A stretch of DNA of 64,000 nt from Aliihoeflea sp. 40Bstr573 (GTDB lineage: Bacteria; Pseudomonadota; Alphaproteobacteria; Rhizobiales; Rhizobiaceae), in contig NZ_JAAAMH010000003.1 of the NCBI RefSeq assembly GCF_024105655.1, positions 62,001 to 126,000 on the forward strand, read 5' to 3'. Below are positions 21,749-31,822 of this stretch, piece by piece. The notes beneath the pieces are model-generated. The model was not told the DNA's origin and did not search any database. It was given only the letters and a program-made list of their open reading frames with translations. Position 1 is the stretch's first letter. Each line of letters opens with the position of its first letter. The translations under genes were made by a program, and so were the position numbers.

Positions 21749-21832
21749 CAACTGAAGACGCAGACGCTAGCCTTTTGAAGGAACAGGGACCGGTAGACTC
21801 TCAACGGGCGCCGCGATCCAAGGGAGAGCCGG

Positions 21833-22612
21833 ATGGCGCTGTCGGCGGTCGACATCAATTGCGACATGGGCGAGGGCTACGGCCCCTGGCAGCTTGGCGA
21901 CACGTCGGATGATACCCTGATGGGTCTCATCAGCTCGGCCAACATCGCCGCCGGCTTTCACGCGGGCGACCCCAATCTCATCGACCGGACCGTCCGCCTC
22001 GCAGCCGAGCACGGCGTCGGCGTCGGCGCGCATCCAGGCTACCGCGACCTTCAGGGCTTTGGCCGTCGCCGCATCGACGGCAGCGCGTCCGAACTCGTCA
22101 ACGACATCATCTACCAGGTCGGCGCGGTGAAGGAATTCGCCAAGCGCCACGGCGTGCGGCTCCAGCACGTCAAGCCGCACGGCGCACTTTACATGGAGCT
22201 TGCCGGCAACGACGAGCTCTCCGAAGCCTTCATCGCCTACATGCGCAAGGTTGAGCCGGACACGCCGATCTTTTGCATGGGCATGTCGCGCACCTACGAG
22301 CTGGCCCGACAGGCCGGGCAACCCGTGGCGCGCGAATTCTTTGCCGACCGCGACTATGGCGACGACGGCGCGATCGTCTTCACCCGCCGCGTCGGCCGGC
22401 TCGATCCCGAGGCGATCGCCGCGAAGGTCGTCAAGGCCTGCCGGACGGGCAAGGTGACGACGGTCACCGGCAATGAAGTCGACATCGCATTCGAGACCGT
22501 CTGCTTCCATTCCGATACCCCCGGTTCAGCCGACATCGCGCGCACGCTTCGTTCGCGACTTACCGAGGCAGGCATCAAGATCGTGCCGCTTTCCCAACTC
22601 ATCAACCGATAG
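21833..22612 (+). CDS. pxpA: 5-oxoprolinase subunit A, LamB/YcsF family
   Basis: A 259-residue LamB/YcsF protein. In the PxpABC complex this subunit works with PxpB and PxpC to hydrolyse 5-oxoproline to glutamate with ATP. The family start VDINCDMGEGYG, the AGFHAGDP loop, VGAHPGYRD and KPHGALYME are all present, and the length is normal. AAGGGAG lies before the ATG. Unlike the E. coli cluster, genes for a biotin carrier and biotin carboxylase sit between pxpA and pxpBC, which points to a biotin-dependent variant. Confidence 0.93.
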   Translation: MALSAVDINCDMGEGYGPWQLGDTSDDTLMGLISSANIAAGFHAGDPNLIDRTVRLAAEHGVGVGAHPGYRDLQGFGRRRIDGSASELVNDIIYQVGAVKEFAKRHGVRLQHVKPHGALYMELAGNDELSEAFIAYMRKVEPDTPIFCMGMSRTYELARQAGQPVAREFFADRDYGDDGAIVFTRRVGRLDPEAIAAKVVKACRTGKVTTVTGNEVDIAFETVCFHSDTPGSADIARTLRSRLTEAGIKIVPLSQLINR

Positions 22613-22624
22613 CAGGGACATTTC

Positions 22625-22867
22625 ATGAGCAAGCTGGAGATCAAGGCGCCGATGCCGGGCACGTTCTATCGCAAGCCGTCGCCCGACAGCGCGCCCTTCA
22701 AGGCGGATGGCGACGATGTCGCGGCCGGAGACGTCGTCGGGCTGATCGAGGTGATGAAGAGCTTCCACGAGGTCAAGGCGGAGGCCGCCGGCAAGGCGAT
22801 CCGCTTCCTGCTCGATGATTCCGATGCGATCATGGCCGGCCAGACCATTGCCGAGATCGACGGCTGA
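22625..22867 (+). CDS. Biotin carboxyl carrier protein (short, AccB-like)
   Basis: An 80-residue single biotinyl/lipoyl domain. The biotinylation site is EVMKSFHE with Lys45; it has the usual MK pair but Val-Met rather than Ala-Met before Lys. There is no N-terminal extension of the kind found in AccB of fatty-acid synthesis (about 150 residues), so it is a dedicated carrier. It is 12 nt after pxpA and 4 nt before the carboxylase gene, so it should shuttle CO2 from that carboxylase to the PxpB/PxpC carboxyltransferase. Confidence 0.9.
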   Translation: MSKLEIKAPMPGTFYRKPSPDSAPFKADGDDVAAGDVVGLIEVMKSFHEVKAEAAGKAIRFLLDDSDAIMAGQTIAEIDG

Positions 22868-22871
22868 CGGC

Positions 22872-24256
<1,385 letters not shown>

Positions 24257-24260
<4 letters not shown>

Positions 24261-25132
24261 AGACACGCTACACATTCGGCGGCGACGAGCATCTGTTCGT
24301 CGAGGTGGACGAGGAGATGTCCCTCGACGCCTTCTTCAAGAGCCTGTCGATGACACGCATCATCGCCGAGCGGAAGATCGCCGGCGTCACCGAAATCTGC
24401 CCGGCGAACGCGTCCTTCCAGGTCAAGTTCGACCCCGACATCGTCGCGCCCCAGGCGCTGCTCGACGAGGTCAAGTCGATCGAGAGCCTTGCCGAGCATT
24501 CCGATCCGGTGATCGAGACGCGGATTATCGAGATCCCGGTCTTCTACCAGGATCCGTGGACGCACGAGACGTTGATGCGCTTTCGCGAGCGCCATCAGGA
24601 CCCGAATTCGAGCGATCTCGAATATGCCGCGCGCATCAACGGTTACGACAGCGTCGAGGCCTTCATCGGCGCGCATTCGGGCTCGCCCTGGTTCGTGTCG
24701 ATGGTCGGTTTCGTGGCGGGCCTGCCCTTCATGTACCAGATGGTCGAGCGCGAGCGGCAGATCCAGGTGCCGAAATATCTGCGCCCGCGCACCGATACGC
24801 CCAAACTGACCGTGGGCTATGGGGGCTGCTTTTCGTGCATCTATTCGGTGCGCGGTGCGGGCGGCTACCAGATGTTCGGCATCACGCCGATGCCGATCTT
24901 CGATCCCGACCAGAAGACGAGCTACCTGTCCGACTTCATGGTCTTCTTCCGGCCGGGCGACATCGTGAAATTCAGGCCGATCGACCGTGCCGAATACGAC
25001 CGTACGGTGGAAGCTGTTGCCAACAATCAGTTCCTGCCGAAGATCAAGGACGTCAGTTTCGACCTGCGCGCCTTCAACGCCGACATTCGCGGCTATAACG
25101 CCAAGCTGGAGGGCATGATTAATGGCGGTTAA
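24257..25132 (+). CDS. pxpB: PxpB/KipI-family carboxyltransferase subunit
   Basis: A 291-residue protein of the KipI/PxpB family, homologous to one half of the carboxyltransferase domain of urea carboxylase. The core motifs are VGFVAGLPFMYQM (about 157) and the cis loop GYGGCFSCIYSVRGAGGYQMFG (about 194-215), followed by PGDIVKFRPI. It is longer than E. coli PxpB (about 218), the extra length lying in the middle and C-terminal parts, as in the urea-carboxylase-like subgroup. It overlaps pxpC by 11 nt. Confidence 0.87.
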
Positions 25133-26093
25133 GGTCATCAATCCGGGCCTCCTGACCAGCGTTCAGGACCTTGGCCGGCCGGGCTATTTCCATCTCGGCA
25201 TCCCGACCTCCGGCGCGATGGATTCGTATGCGCTGCGCGCGGCAAACCTTCTCGTCGGCAACGAGGAAGGCGCAGCCGGGCTCGAAGCCGTGTTCGTCGG
25301 GCCGAAGCTGGAATTCACGCAGGACAGCGTCGTCGCCGTCACCGGAGCGGAGATGCCGGTGCGCATCGACGGGCAGGAGCATCCCGGCTGGAGCGCCATC
25401 CCCATCAAGGCAGGGCAGACGCTCTCATTCGACTATCTCAAGTCCGGCGCGCGGATCTATATCGCGATCGCTGGCGGCATCGATGTGCCCGTTGCGCTCG
25501 GCAGCCGCTCGACCTATCCCATCGGCGCGCTCGGCGGCTTCAAGGGCAGGGCGATCGCGGCCGGCGACGAACTGCCGGTGGGAAAGGCGGGCAGGGCGGT
25601 AAACGGCGCCAGCGTGCCGGAGAGCCTTCGCCGCAAGTCGCCGATGCCGGTCGAGCTTCGCATCGTGCCCGGCCTCTACGACCATCGCGTCACCAAGGCC
25701 TCGCTCGACCGCTTTTTCGAGGAGGAGTGGAAGGTGGCGCCGGAGGCCGACCGCATGGGCTACCGCTTCAAGGGCGGCACGCCGCTCGAATTCGTCGAGC
25801 GCGAACAGCCCTTCGGTGCGGGGTCGGACCCGTCCAACATCGTGGACAGTTGCTATCCCTACGGCTCCGTCCAGGTGCCGGGCGGCACCGAGCCGATCAT
25901 CCTCCACCGCGATGCGGTGTCGGGCGGCGGCTATTTCATGATCGGAACGGTCATCTCGGCCGACATGGACCTGATCGGCCAGTTGCAGCCCAACACGCCC
26001 TCACGCTTCCGGCGCGTGACGATGGAGGAGGCGATGCAAGCGCGCCACGAGGAGGCTGCGAGGCTGGACAAGCTGCGCGCCCATCTGGGCTAG
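25122..26093 (+). CDS. pxpC: PxpC/KipA-family carboxyltransferase subunit
   Basis: A 323-residue KipA/PxpC protein, homologous to the other half of the urea carboxylase carboxyltransferase domain. Family motifs are PGLLTSVQDLGRPGYFHLGIPTSGAMD split over residues 8-34, NLLVGNEEGAAGLE, YIAIAGGIDVP and, near the end, GSVQVPGGTEPIILHRDA. Together with PxpB it would form the substrate-side catalytic unit. The stop codon TAG shares a CTAG with the stop of the convergent regulator gene. Confidence 0.92.
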   Translation: MAVKVINPGLLTSVQDLGRPGYFHLGIPTSGAMDSYALRAANLLVGNEEGAAGLEAVFVGPKLEFTQDSVVAVTGAEMPVRIDGQEHPGWSAIPIKAGQTLSFDYLKSGARIYIAIAGGIDVPVALGSRSTYPIGALGGFKGRAIAAGDELPVGKAGRAVNGASVPESLRRKSPMPVELRIVPGLYDHRVTKASLDRFFEEEWKVAPEADRMGYRFKGGTPLEFVEREQPFGAGSDPSNIVDSCYPYGSVQVPGGTEPIILHRDAVSGGGYFMIGTVISADMDLIGQLQPNTPSRFRRVTMEEAMQARHEEAARLDKLRAHLG

Positions 26094-27088
26094 GCGGGTA
26101 TCAGATAGGGCGCGATATGGCCGGGCTGCGGCAGCACGGCGACGAGCTTGAGTTGCGCGATCGTGCGGTCGCGCGACTTCGACAGATGGCTTTCGAGCAT
26201 TTCGGCTGCCGAGGCGGTCGAACCGACGATGATGAGCTCTCCGATCATCCGGATCTCGCGGATCGCGAGCGCATCGCCGAAGAGCCCGAGGCCGAAGAGG
26301 GCGTTCTGCGATGCCTGCAGCGTCTTCATGTTGGCCGAGATGAGTTGGCGCAAATCCTCGTTGGGAGTGGACAGGATGGCCATATCGACGAATTCATTGA
26401 CGAGGCTGAACCAGGTGTTCGGGTGGACGAGCCGCCCTTCCGCCTCGGCCTCGGCCATCGACCGGCAGATGCGCTCCAGCGCGATCCGGTCGATGAAGGG
26501 GGCGGCCGAGCGCAGTGCAGCCACCTCGAGAATGATGCGCAACTCGAACTTGTTCTTGATCGACTGCGCCGTCAGCGGCGCGACGAGCCAGCGCGAGGTC
26601 GAACTCTTGGTGACCAGGCCGCGCTCCTGCAGCCGCCCCAGCACGTCGCGGATGACGGTGCGGCTGACGGCAAAATGGGCTGCCAGCTCGCTTTCCACGA
26701 TGCGGAACTGGCCGAAGACGAGGCAGGCCGACACGTCGGCCTCGACCTGGTCGTGAATCCGCTTCCAGTTCGGCCGGTTGAGGGTTTCGTCATGTGCCTC
26801 GTCGACGATCAGCGGGATGGATTTGAGATCGCTGCGGATCGGTGCCGTGTCGTCGTCGGGCGGCCCGACGACATAGCCGCGTCCGTCGAAGCGGCGGATG
26901 GCGCCTTCCTCCTCGAGCAGGCCCAGCGCGCGCTTGACCGAGCTGCGCGAGATTTTCAGCCGCTCGGCAAGCGGCCCTTCGAGCAGCACCTGACCCCGGT
27001 CGAGCCGGCCGGTCTTGATGTTCACACGGATGGTGTCTGCGGCCGTCAGGAACAACGGTGCGCGGCCCGGCGCCTTGGGGGGAATCAT
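26090..27088 (-). CDS. GntR-family regulator with two winged-helix domains
   Basis: A protein of about 332 residues. The first GntR winged helix spans about residues 10-75 (GPLAERLKISRSSVKRALGLLEEEGAI) and a second about 104-170 (ESELAAHFAVSRTVIRDVLGRLQERGLV), followed by a helical FCD-type effector domain (RIILEVAALRSAAPF onward). Most FadR-subfamily proteins have one winged helix, so the tandem is unusual. ATG 27088 has GGAGCGAG just upstream; ATG 27103 or GTG 27115 are possible. It is divergent from the polyamine-type ABC operon and convergent with pxpC, so it probably controls the former. Confidence 0.82.
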   Translation of the reverse strand: MIPPKAPGRAPLFLTAADTIRVNIKTGRLDRGQVLLEGPLAERLKISRSSVKRALGLLEEEGAIRRFDGRGYVVGPPDDDTAPIRSDLKSIPLIVDEAHDETLNRPNWKRIHDQVEADVSACLVFGQFRIVESELAAHFAVSRTVIRDVLGRLQERGLVTKSSTSRWLVAPLTAQSIKNKFELRIILEVAALRSAAPFIDRIALERICRSMAEAEAEGRLVHPNTWFSLVNEFVDMAILSTPNEDLRQLISANMKTLQASQNALFGLGLFGDALAIREIRMIGELIIVGSTASAAEMLESHLSKSRDRTIAQLKLVAVLPQPGHIAPYLIPA

Positions 27089-27413
27089 CTCGCTCCGGCT
27101 CATTTCGATACGCACCGCTTTTGGAGGCAGTTGCGACCCGGTTCAATCGGGAAATTTGGCTGATGTTATTTAATAACGTACACGAAGATCATTTTTTGAG
27201 CGGCTTCCGCTCATCTGTTGAGCAGTCTGCAAATCACCAGCGCAGCCTGTCCTGTGCGCTTGATCGTCAAGGAAGATACGACTTCAGGCGGTAAGGCGCA
27301 GGCAAACGTCAGATGTCGAAAAAACTCGATATCGGCTCTTGCGGGAGCAAATGTAGATGTGTTTGTATACATAATCAATTTAGAAAGCGTGGGAACGCTC
27401 GGGGAGTTTGCCG
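27089..27413. promoter_or_regulatory. AT-rich divergent control region with palindromes
   Basis: The gap between the GntR gene and the ABC operon holds GTTATTTAATAAC (27165-27177, perfect 6+1+6), TGAGCGGCTTCCGCTCA (27197-27213, perfect 7+3+7) and TGTATACA (27364-27371). The first two are likely operator candidates for the tandem-HTH regulator. No T tract follows the second one on either strand, so it is not a terminator. GGGGAG at 27401-27406 is the ribosome binding site of the ATPase gene. Confidence 0.45.
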
Positions 27414-28487
27414 ATGCTGGCACTGAATTCGGTATCGCGGCGATACGGCGATACGGTCGCGCTCGACCGGCTGAGCGTCGCTGTGCCCGCCGACAGCTAC
27501 GTCTCGGTCCTCGGCGCGAGCGGCAGCGGCAAGACGACGCTTCTGCGCATTATCGCCGGCTTCGAGGAGCCGGATGCGGGCACCGTCACGCTCGACGACA
27601 AGCGGCTCGACGGCGTTCCCCCGCACCGCCGCGACATCGGCTTCGTCTTCCAGAATTTCGCGCTATTCCCGCACTTGAGCGTCGGCGACAACATCGCCTA
27701 CGGACTTCTCTACCGTGAACATGCACCCGTCACCGACGCCGCCGAGATCGCGCAGCGCGTCAATGACATCATCCGCCTCGTTGGGCTCGAAGGTCTCGCC
27801 TCGCGCAAGGTGTCCGCCATTTCCGGCGGCCAGCGCCAGCGCGTGGCGCTTGCCCGCACGCTCGTTACCGAGCCGCGCATCGTCCTCCTCGACGAGCCGC
27901 TTGGCGCGCTCGACGCCAATCTGCGCGAGCGCATGTGCGACGAACTGCGCGACATCAGACAGCGCCTCAAGGTTACCTTCCTGCATGTCACGGGCAGCGA
28001 AACCGAGGCGCTGTTGATGGGCGACATCGTCGCGGTTCTTTCGCGCGGTACGATCGCCCAGTTCGCGCCCGCGGCGACCCTCTTCGCCGAACCGCGAAGC
28101 GCCGACGTCGCCCGCCATCTCAACGCCTACAACATTCTCTCCGGTACGATGGAAAGTGGTCGCTTCCGTTCGCCCGCCGCCGCGTTTCCGCTGCCCGCGC
28201 CATCGTCGGCGCGCGACGGAACGCCGGTCGAGGTCGCGCTGCGGTTCGACCGCATCAACGTGCGCCCGGCGTCCAGTGGCGGCGACGCCGCACTTCGCGC
28301 GCGGTTCATCACCAGCGAGTTCACCGGCTCGAGCGTCCTCTCCTTCTTCCGCATGGAGGATGGCCAACTCGTCCAGGTCGTCTCGCACCTGTCCGGTCCG
28401 ATGCCCGAAACCTACGCCAAGGGCGAGGTCTACAGCCTCGCCTTCGATCCGGCCGAGACCGTTCCGTTCTTCGAAAGGGCCGCCTGA
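27414..28487 (+). CDS. ABC transporter ATPase, polyamine/opine (PotA-like) family, copy 1
   Basis: A 357-residue importer ATPase. Walker A is GASGSGKTT (34-42), the signature ISGGQRQRVALAR, and Walker B LLDEPLGALDANL. A C-terminal TOBE-type regulatory domain follows (about 240-350). The ATG at 27414 is 7 nt after GGGGAG and is preferred to TTG at 27408. It is the first gene of the long operon and its stop overlaps the permease start as TGATG. A second PotA-like ATPase occurs at 33123. Confidence 0.92.
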   Translation: MLALNSVSRRYGDTVALDRLSVAVPADSYVSVLGASGSGKTTLLRIIAGFEEPDAGTVTLDDKRLDGVPPHRRDIGFVFQNFALFPHLSVGDNIAYGLLYREHAPVTDAAEIAQRVNDIIRLVGLEGLASRKVSAISGGQRQRVALARTLVTEPRIVLLDEPLGALDANLRERMCDELRDIRQRLKVTFLHVTGSETEALLMGDIVAVLSRGTIAQFAPAATLFAEPRSADVARHLNAYNILSGTMESGRFRSPAAAFPLPAPSSARDGTPVEVALRFDRINVRPASSGGDAALRARFITSEFTGSSVLSFFRMEDGQLVQVVSHLSGPMPETYAKGEVYSLAFDPAETVPFFERAA

Positions 28488-29416
28488 TGGAGATTGCCGA
28501 AAACGGGCGCGCCGCGTCCGGCATTGCCGAGAGCCAGGGCAGTTCGTCGCCGGCCGAGAAACGCAGGCGCGAGGAGCGCCGCCGCGCGCTCTTCCTCGTC
28601 ACGCCGGGCATCGCCTGGATGACGCTGTTCATGGTGCTGCCGCTCCTGATGGTCGTCTATGTCTCCTTCTGGACTCAGACGACATTCACCGTCGAGCCGA
28701 CGCTGACCATCGAGAGCTGGCAGCGCTTCCTGTCGAGCTCGACCTATCTGTCGGCCACATGGACCACGGTGCGCATCTGGGCGATCGTGCTCGTCTCGAC
28801 GCTGCTCATCGGCTATCCGGTCGCGCTCTTCATCGGCCTTTTCGTGCGCAACCAGACGCTGCAGACGGCACTGCTCGTCATCTGCGTCATCCCGTTCTGG
28901 ACCTCGTTCCTGATCCGCGTCATCGCATGGCGGCCGATGCTGGGCACCGAGGGTGCGATCAACATGATCCTGATCAATTTCGGCATCATCGACACGCCGC
29001 TGACGACCCTGCTCTTTTCCGAGTTCGCCGTGCTCGTCGGGATGACGCAGATCTACTGCGTCTTCATGGTCGGACCGATCACCTTCATGCTGTCGCGCAT
29101 CGATCCGTCCATCATCGAGGCGGCGCGCGATCTCGGCGCCGGCTTCGGCCGGATCTTCTTCAAGATCATCCTTCCACTGTCACTGCCCGGGGTCGTCGTC
29201 GGCGCGATCTTCGTCTCGGTCATGGTGCTGGGCGAGTTCGCCACCGCCGCCTCGCTTTCGGGCCGCAAGGTCAATCTCCTCGGCAACATCATCGTCAGCC
29301 AGGTCGGCTCTCTCAAGTGGGCCTTCGCCTCGGTCGCCGGCGTCATCTTGACCATCATCATCGCCATCGTGATCACGGTCATGCTGCGCGTGGTCAATCT
29401 CAGGAAGGAGATGTAG
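28487..29416 (+). CDS. ABC transporter permease, PotB-like
   Basis: A 309-residue inner-membrane protein with a charged cytoplasmic N-terminus (SPAEKRRREERRR) and about six membrane spans, the first at about residues 36-58. The EAA coupling loop is IIEAARDLGAGFGRIFFKIILP. It belongs with the PotC-like permease 4 nt downstream and is translationally coupled to the ATPase upstream. The family moves spermidine, putrescine, opines or related amines and amino-acid derivatives. Confidence 0.9.
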   Translation: MEIAENGRAASGIAESQGSSSPAEKRRREERRRALFLVTPGIAWMTLFMVLPLLMVVYVSFWTQTTFTVEPTLTIESWQRFLSSSTYLSATWTTVRIWAIVLVSTLLIGYPVALFIGLFVRNQTLQTALLVICVIPFWTSFLIRVIAWRPMLGTEGAINMILINFGIIDTPLTTLLFSEFAVLVGMTQIYCVFMVGPITFMLSRIDPSIIEAARDLGAGFGRIFFKIILPLSLPGVVVGAIFVSVMVLGEFATAASLSGRKVNLLGNIIVSQVGSLKWAFASVAGVILTIIIAIVITVMLRVVNLRKEM

Positions 29417-29420
29417 GCCG

Positions 29421-30266
29421 ATGGAATCGCGCGTCCTCAAGCCCGTCCTTGCCGTCTACTGCGCCGCCTTCATCCTGTTCCTCTACGGCCCGATGATCGT
29501 GCTCGCGATTCTCTCCTTCCAGGGTGCGGGCGGCGGCCCCCAGTTCCCGATCATCGAATGGTCGACATACTGGTACCGGCACCTTCTCGGCCTGACGCCG
29601 CCCGGCCGCATCACGCAGCTTCCCATCGGCGACAGCCTCGTGCGCTCGCTCACGCTCGCCTTCATGACGACGGTCGTCTCGACGGTGCTCGGCGTGATGA
29701 CGGCTCAAGGTTTCCGCACCCGCTTCAAGGGCTCGGGCGTCGTCTTCTACCTCGTCATCCTCGGCATGATCGTGCCGGGCGTGCTCGTGGGCCTCGGCAT
29801 GGCGCTCTTCTCCAACATGGCCGGCATTGCGCGCGCCTGGTGGGGCACGGCCTTCGTGCTCCACGTCGTCTACACGTTCCCCTTCGCCTTCCTCGTCATG
29901 CTGGCGATCTTCAACCGCTTCGACCGGAGCGTCGAGGAAGCATCTCTGTCGCTCGGCGTCTCGCCGGCGCAGACCTTCCGGCGCGTGACGTTCCCGATGA
30001 TCTTCCCTGGCGTGCTTTCGGCGATGCTGTTCTCGTTCACGCTGTCCTATGACGAGTTCTCGCGCACGCTCTTCACCTCGGGCCGCGAACTGACGCTGCC
30101 GCTCACCATCTACGGCACGTTCTCGGTCGAGATCTATCCAAACATCTTCGCCTTCGGCGTCTTGACGACGCTGTTCTCCTTCACCCTTCTGGCGATCTAC
30201 GCCTTCCTGATGCTGCGCGCCGTGCGCAAGGGCCAGGCCTTCAAGGGTCAGGAGGCAGAGGCGTGA
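29421..30266 (+). CDS. ABC transporter permease, PotC-like
   Basis: A 281-residue inner-membrane protein with about six spans. The EAA loop is VEEASLSLGVSPAQTFRRVTFP. The pair of unlike permeases gives a PotBC-type channel. Its stop overlaps the GTG start of the next SDR gene (GTGA), so transporter and enzymes are coupled in translation. Confidence 0.9.
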   Translation: MESRVLKPVLAVYCAAFILFLYGPMIVLAILSFQGAGGGPQFPIIEWSTYWYRHLLGLTPPGRITQLPIGDSLVRSLTLAFMTTVVSTVLGVMTAQGFRTRFKGSGVVFYLVILGMIVPGVLVGLGMALFSNMAGIARAWWGTAFVLHVVYTFPFAFLVMLAIFNRFDRSVEEASLSLGVSPAQTFRRVTFPMIFPGVLSAMLFSFTLSYDEFSRTLFTSGRELTLPLTIYGTFSVEIYPNIFAFGVLTTLFSFTLLAIYAFLMLRAVRKGQAFKGQEAEA

Positions 30267-31000
30267 GCGCGAAGACCGCACTCGTCACCGGCGCCGGATC
30301 GGGCATCGGCGCGGGCATTGCAACGCGGCTCGCCGCCGAGGGCTATCGGGTCGCCGTCAATGACCTGAAGCCGGAGGCCTGCGCGAGGACCGTCGATGCG
30401 ATCGCGAAGGCCGGGGGCACGGCCGAAGCATTTCCCGCCGACATATCCGATCCGGCAGCCGTGACGGCGCTCGTCGCCGACGTTGCGGCCAAGCTTGGGC
30501 CGGTCGCGCTTCTCGTCAACAATGCCGGTCACGGCCACCAGGCCGCGTTTCTCGACATCTCGCTTGCCGAATTCGAGCGCATGTTCGCCGTCCACGTGCG
30601 CGGCACGTTCCTGATGTGCCAGGCGGTGCTGCCGTCGATGCTTGCAGCGGGCGAGGGGGTCATCGTCAATGTCGCCTCGCAGCTCGGCCAGATCGGCGGT
30701 GTGGAACTCGTCCACTACGCCGGCGCCAAGGGCGCGATCATCGCCATGACCAAGTCGCTCGCCCGGGAGGTCGCCAGGAAAGGCGTACGCGTCAACGCGA
30801 TCGCGCCCGGCCCCATCAACACGCCGCTGGTCGAGGCGCTGTCGGACGACTGGAAGAAGGCGAAGGCCGCCGAACTCCCGCTCGGTCGCTTCGGCGAGAC
30901 GCATGAGGTCGCGGGAGCCGTCGCCTTTCTCGCTTCGCCCGACGGTGCGCTCTTCGTCGGCCAGACGCTCGGGCCGAATTCCGGCGACGTGATGCTCTGA
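30263..31000 (+). CDS. SDR-family NAD(P)-dependent oxidoreductase, copy 1
   Basis: A 245-residue classical short-chain dehydrogenase. The cofactor loop is TGAGSGIG (about 9-16), followed by NNAG and the catalytic VHYAGAKGAI with Tyr and Lys four apart. The GTG start overlaps the permease stop. FabG-like, but in an operon with an importer it is more likely a catabolic alcohol or hydroxy-acid dehydrogenase. The substrate is not known. Confidence 0.88.
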   Translation: MSAKTALVTGAGSGIGAGIATRLAAEGYRVAVNDLKPEACARTVDAIAKAGGTAEAFPADISDPAAVTALVADVAAKLGPVALLVNNAGHGHQAAFLDISLAEFERMFAVHVRGTFLMCQAVLPSMLAAGEGVIVNVASQLGQIGGVELVHYAGAKGAIIAMTKSLAREVARKGVRVNAIAPGPINTPLVEALSDDWKKAKAAELPLGRFGETHEVAGAVAFLASPDGALFVGQTLGPNSGDVML

Positions 31001-31019
31001 GAGCCAGGAAAGAGATCTC

Positions 31020-31790
31020 ATGACCAAACCAGCCACCCCTCGAAACGTCCTCGTCACCGGAGGTGGCATCGGCATCGGCCGTGCAGCCGCGCTCGCCTTC
31101 GCGCGGACGGGCGATCATGTCGTGGTGACGGACGTTCTCGAGAAGGAAGGCCAGGCGGTCGCGGACGAGATCAAGACGGCAGGCGGTTCGGCCGAGTTCG
31201 CCCGGCTCAACGTGCGTTCGACCGATGAAGCCGATGCGCTCGTCGCGCGCATCGATGCCGAACGCGGCGGGCTCGACGTCATCGTCGCCAATGCCGGCAT
31301 CGCGCACCGCGTGCCGCTGGCTGAGCTGACCGACGAGAAGTGGGACGAAACCTTCGATATCGACCTCAAGGGCATGCTCCGCGTCATCCGCCCGGCGCTG
31401 CCGTCGATGCGCGCGAAGAAGGCCGGCGCGATCGTCTGCCTCTCCTCGATCATGGGCGTCGCCTATGGCTGGGACGAGCACGTCCACTACTCTGCCGCAA
31501 AGTCCGGCGTCGTCGGGCTGGTGCGGGGCCTTGCCGTCGAACTCGCCGGCGCCGGCATCCGCGTCAACGGGGTGGCGCCCGGCTACATCCGCACCGCGCA
31601 GCTCCTATCGGAAAAGCACTCGCTCGGGCCGGAGGGTGCGGACAAGGCCGCCGCCTTCATTCCGATGGGCCGGCTCGGCGAGCCGGACGATATCGCCGAC
31701 GTCATCCATTTCCTCGCTTCCTCCGCGGCACGCTACCTGACGGGTCAGGTGATCGCGGTTGATGGAGGCCTCCTCGTGGGGCGCTACTGA
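31020..31790 (+). CDS. SDR-family NAD(P)-dependent oxidoreductase, copy 2
   Basis: A 256-residue classical SDR. The cofactor loop is TGGGIGIG, followed by ANAG and the catalytic VHYSAAKSGV, and it ends in the usual QVIAVDGGLLVG. It is diverged from the SDR directly upstream (19 nt away), so this is not a recent duplication. The two may carry out successive oxidations or form a heteromer. Confidence 0.89.
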   Translation: MTKPATPRNVLVTGGGIGIGRAAALAFARTGDHVVVTDVLEKEGQAVADEIKTAGGSAEFARLNVRSTDEADALVARIDAERGGLDVIVANAGIAHRVPLAELTDEKWDETFDIDLKGMLRVIRPALPSMRAKKAGAIVCLSSIMGVAYGWDEHVHYSAAKSGVVGLVRGLAVELAGAGIRVNGVAPGYIRTAQLLSEKHSLGPEGADKAAAFIPMGRLGEPDDIADVIHFLASSAARYLTGQVIAVDGGLLVGRY

Positions 31791-31822
31791 AAATGGGCAA
31801 TCATAACCAAGGGAACAGTCAC

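Noticed and set aside
27197..27213. TGAGCGG / CCGCTCA palindrome as a rho-independent terminator
   Set aside because: The adjacent homopolymer is on the 5' side on the plus strand and reads as A on the minus strand, so it cannot serve as a terminator tail. It is kept as an operator candidate.
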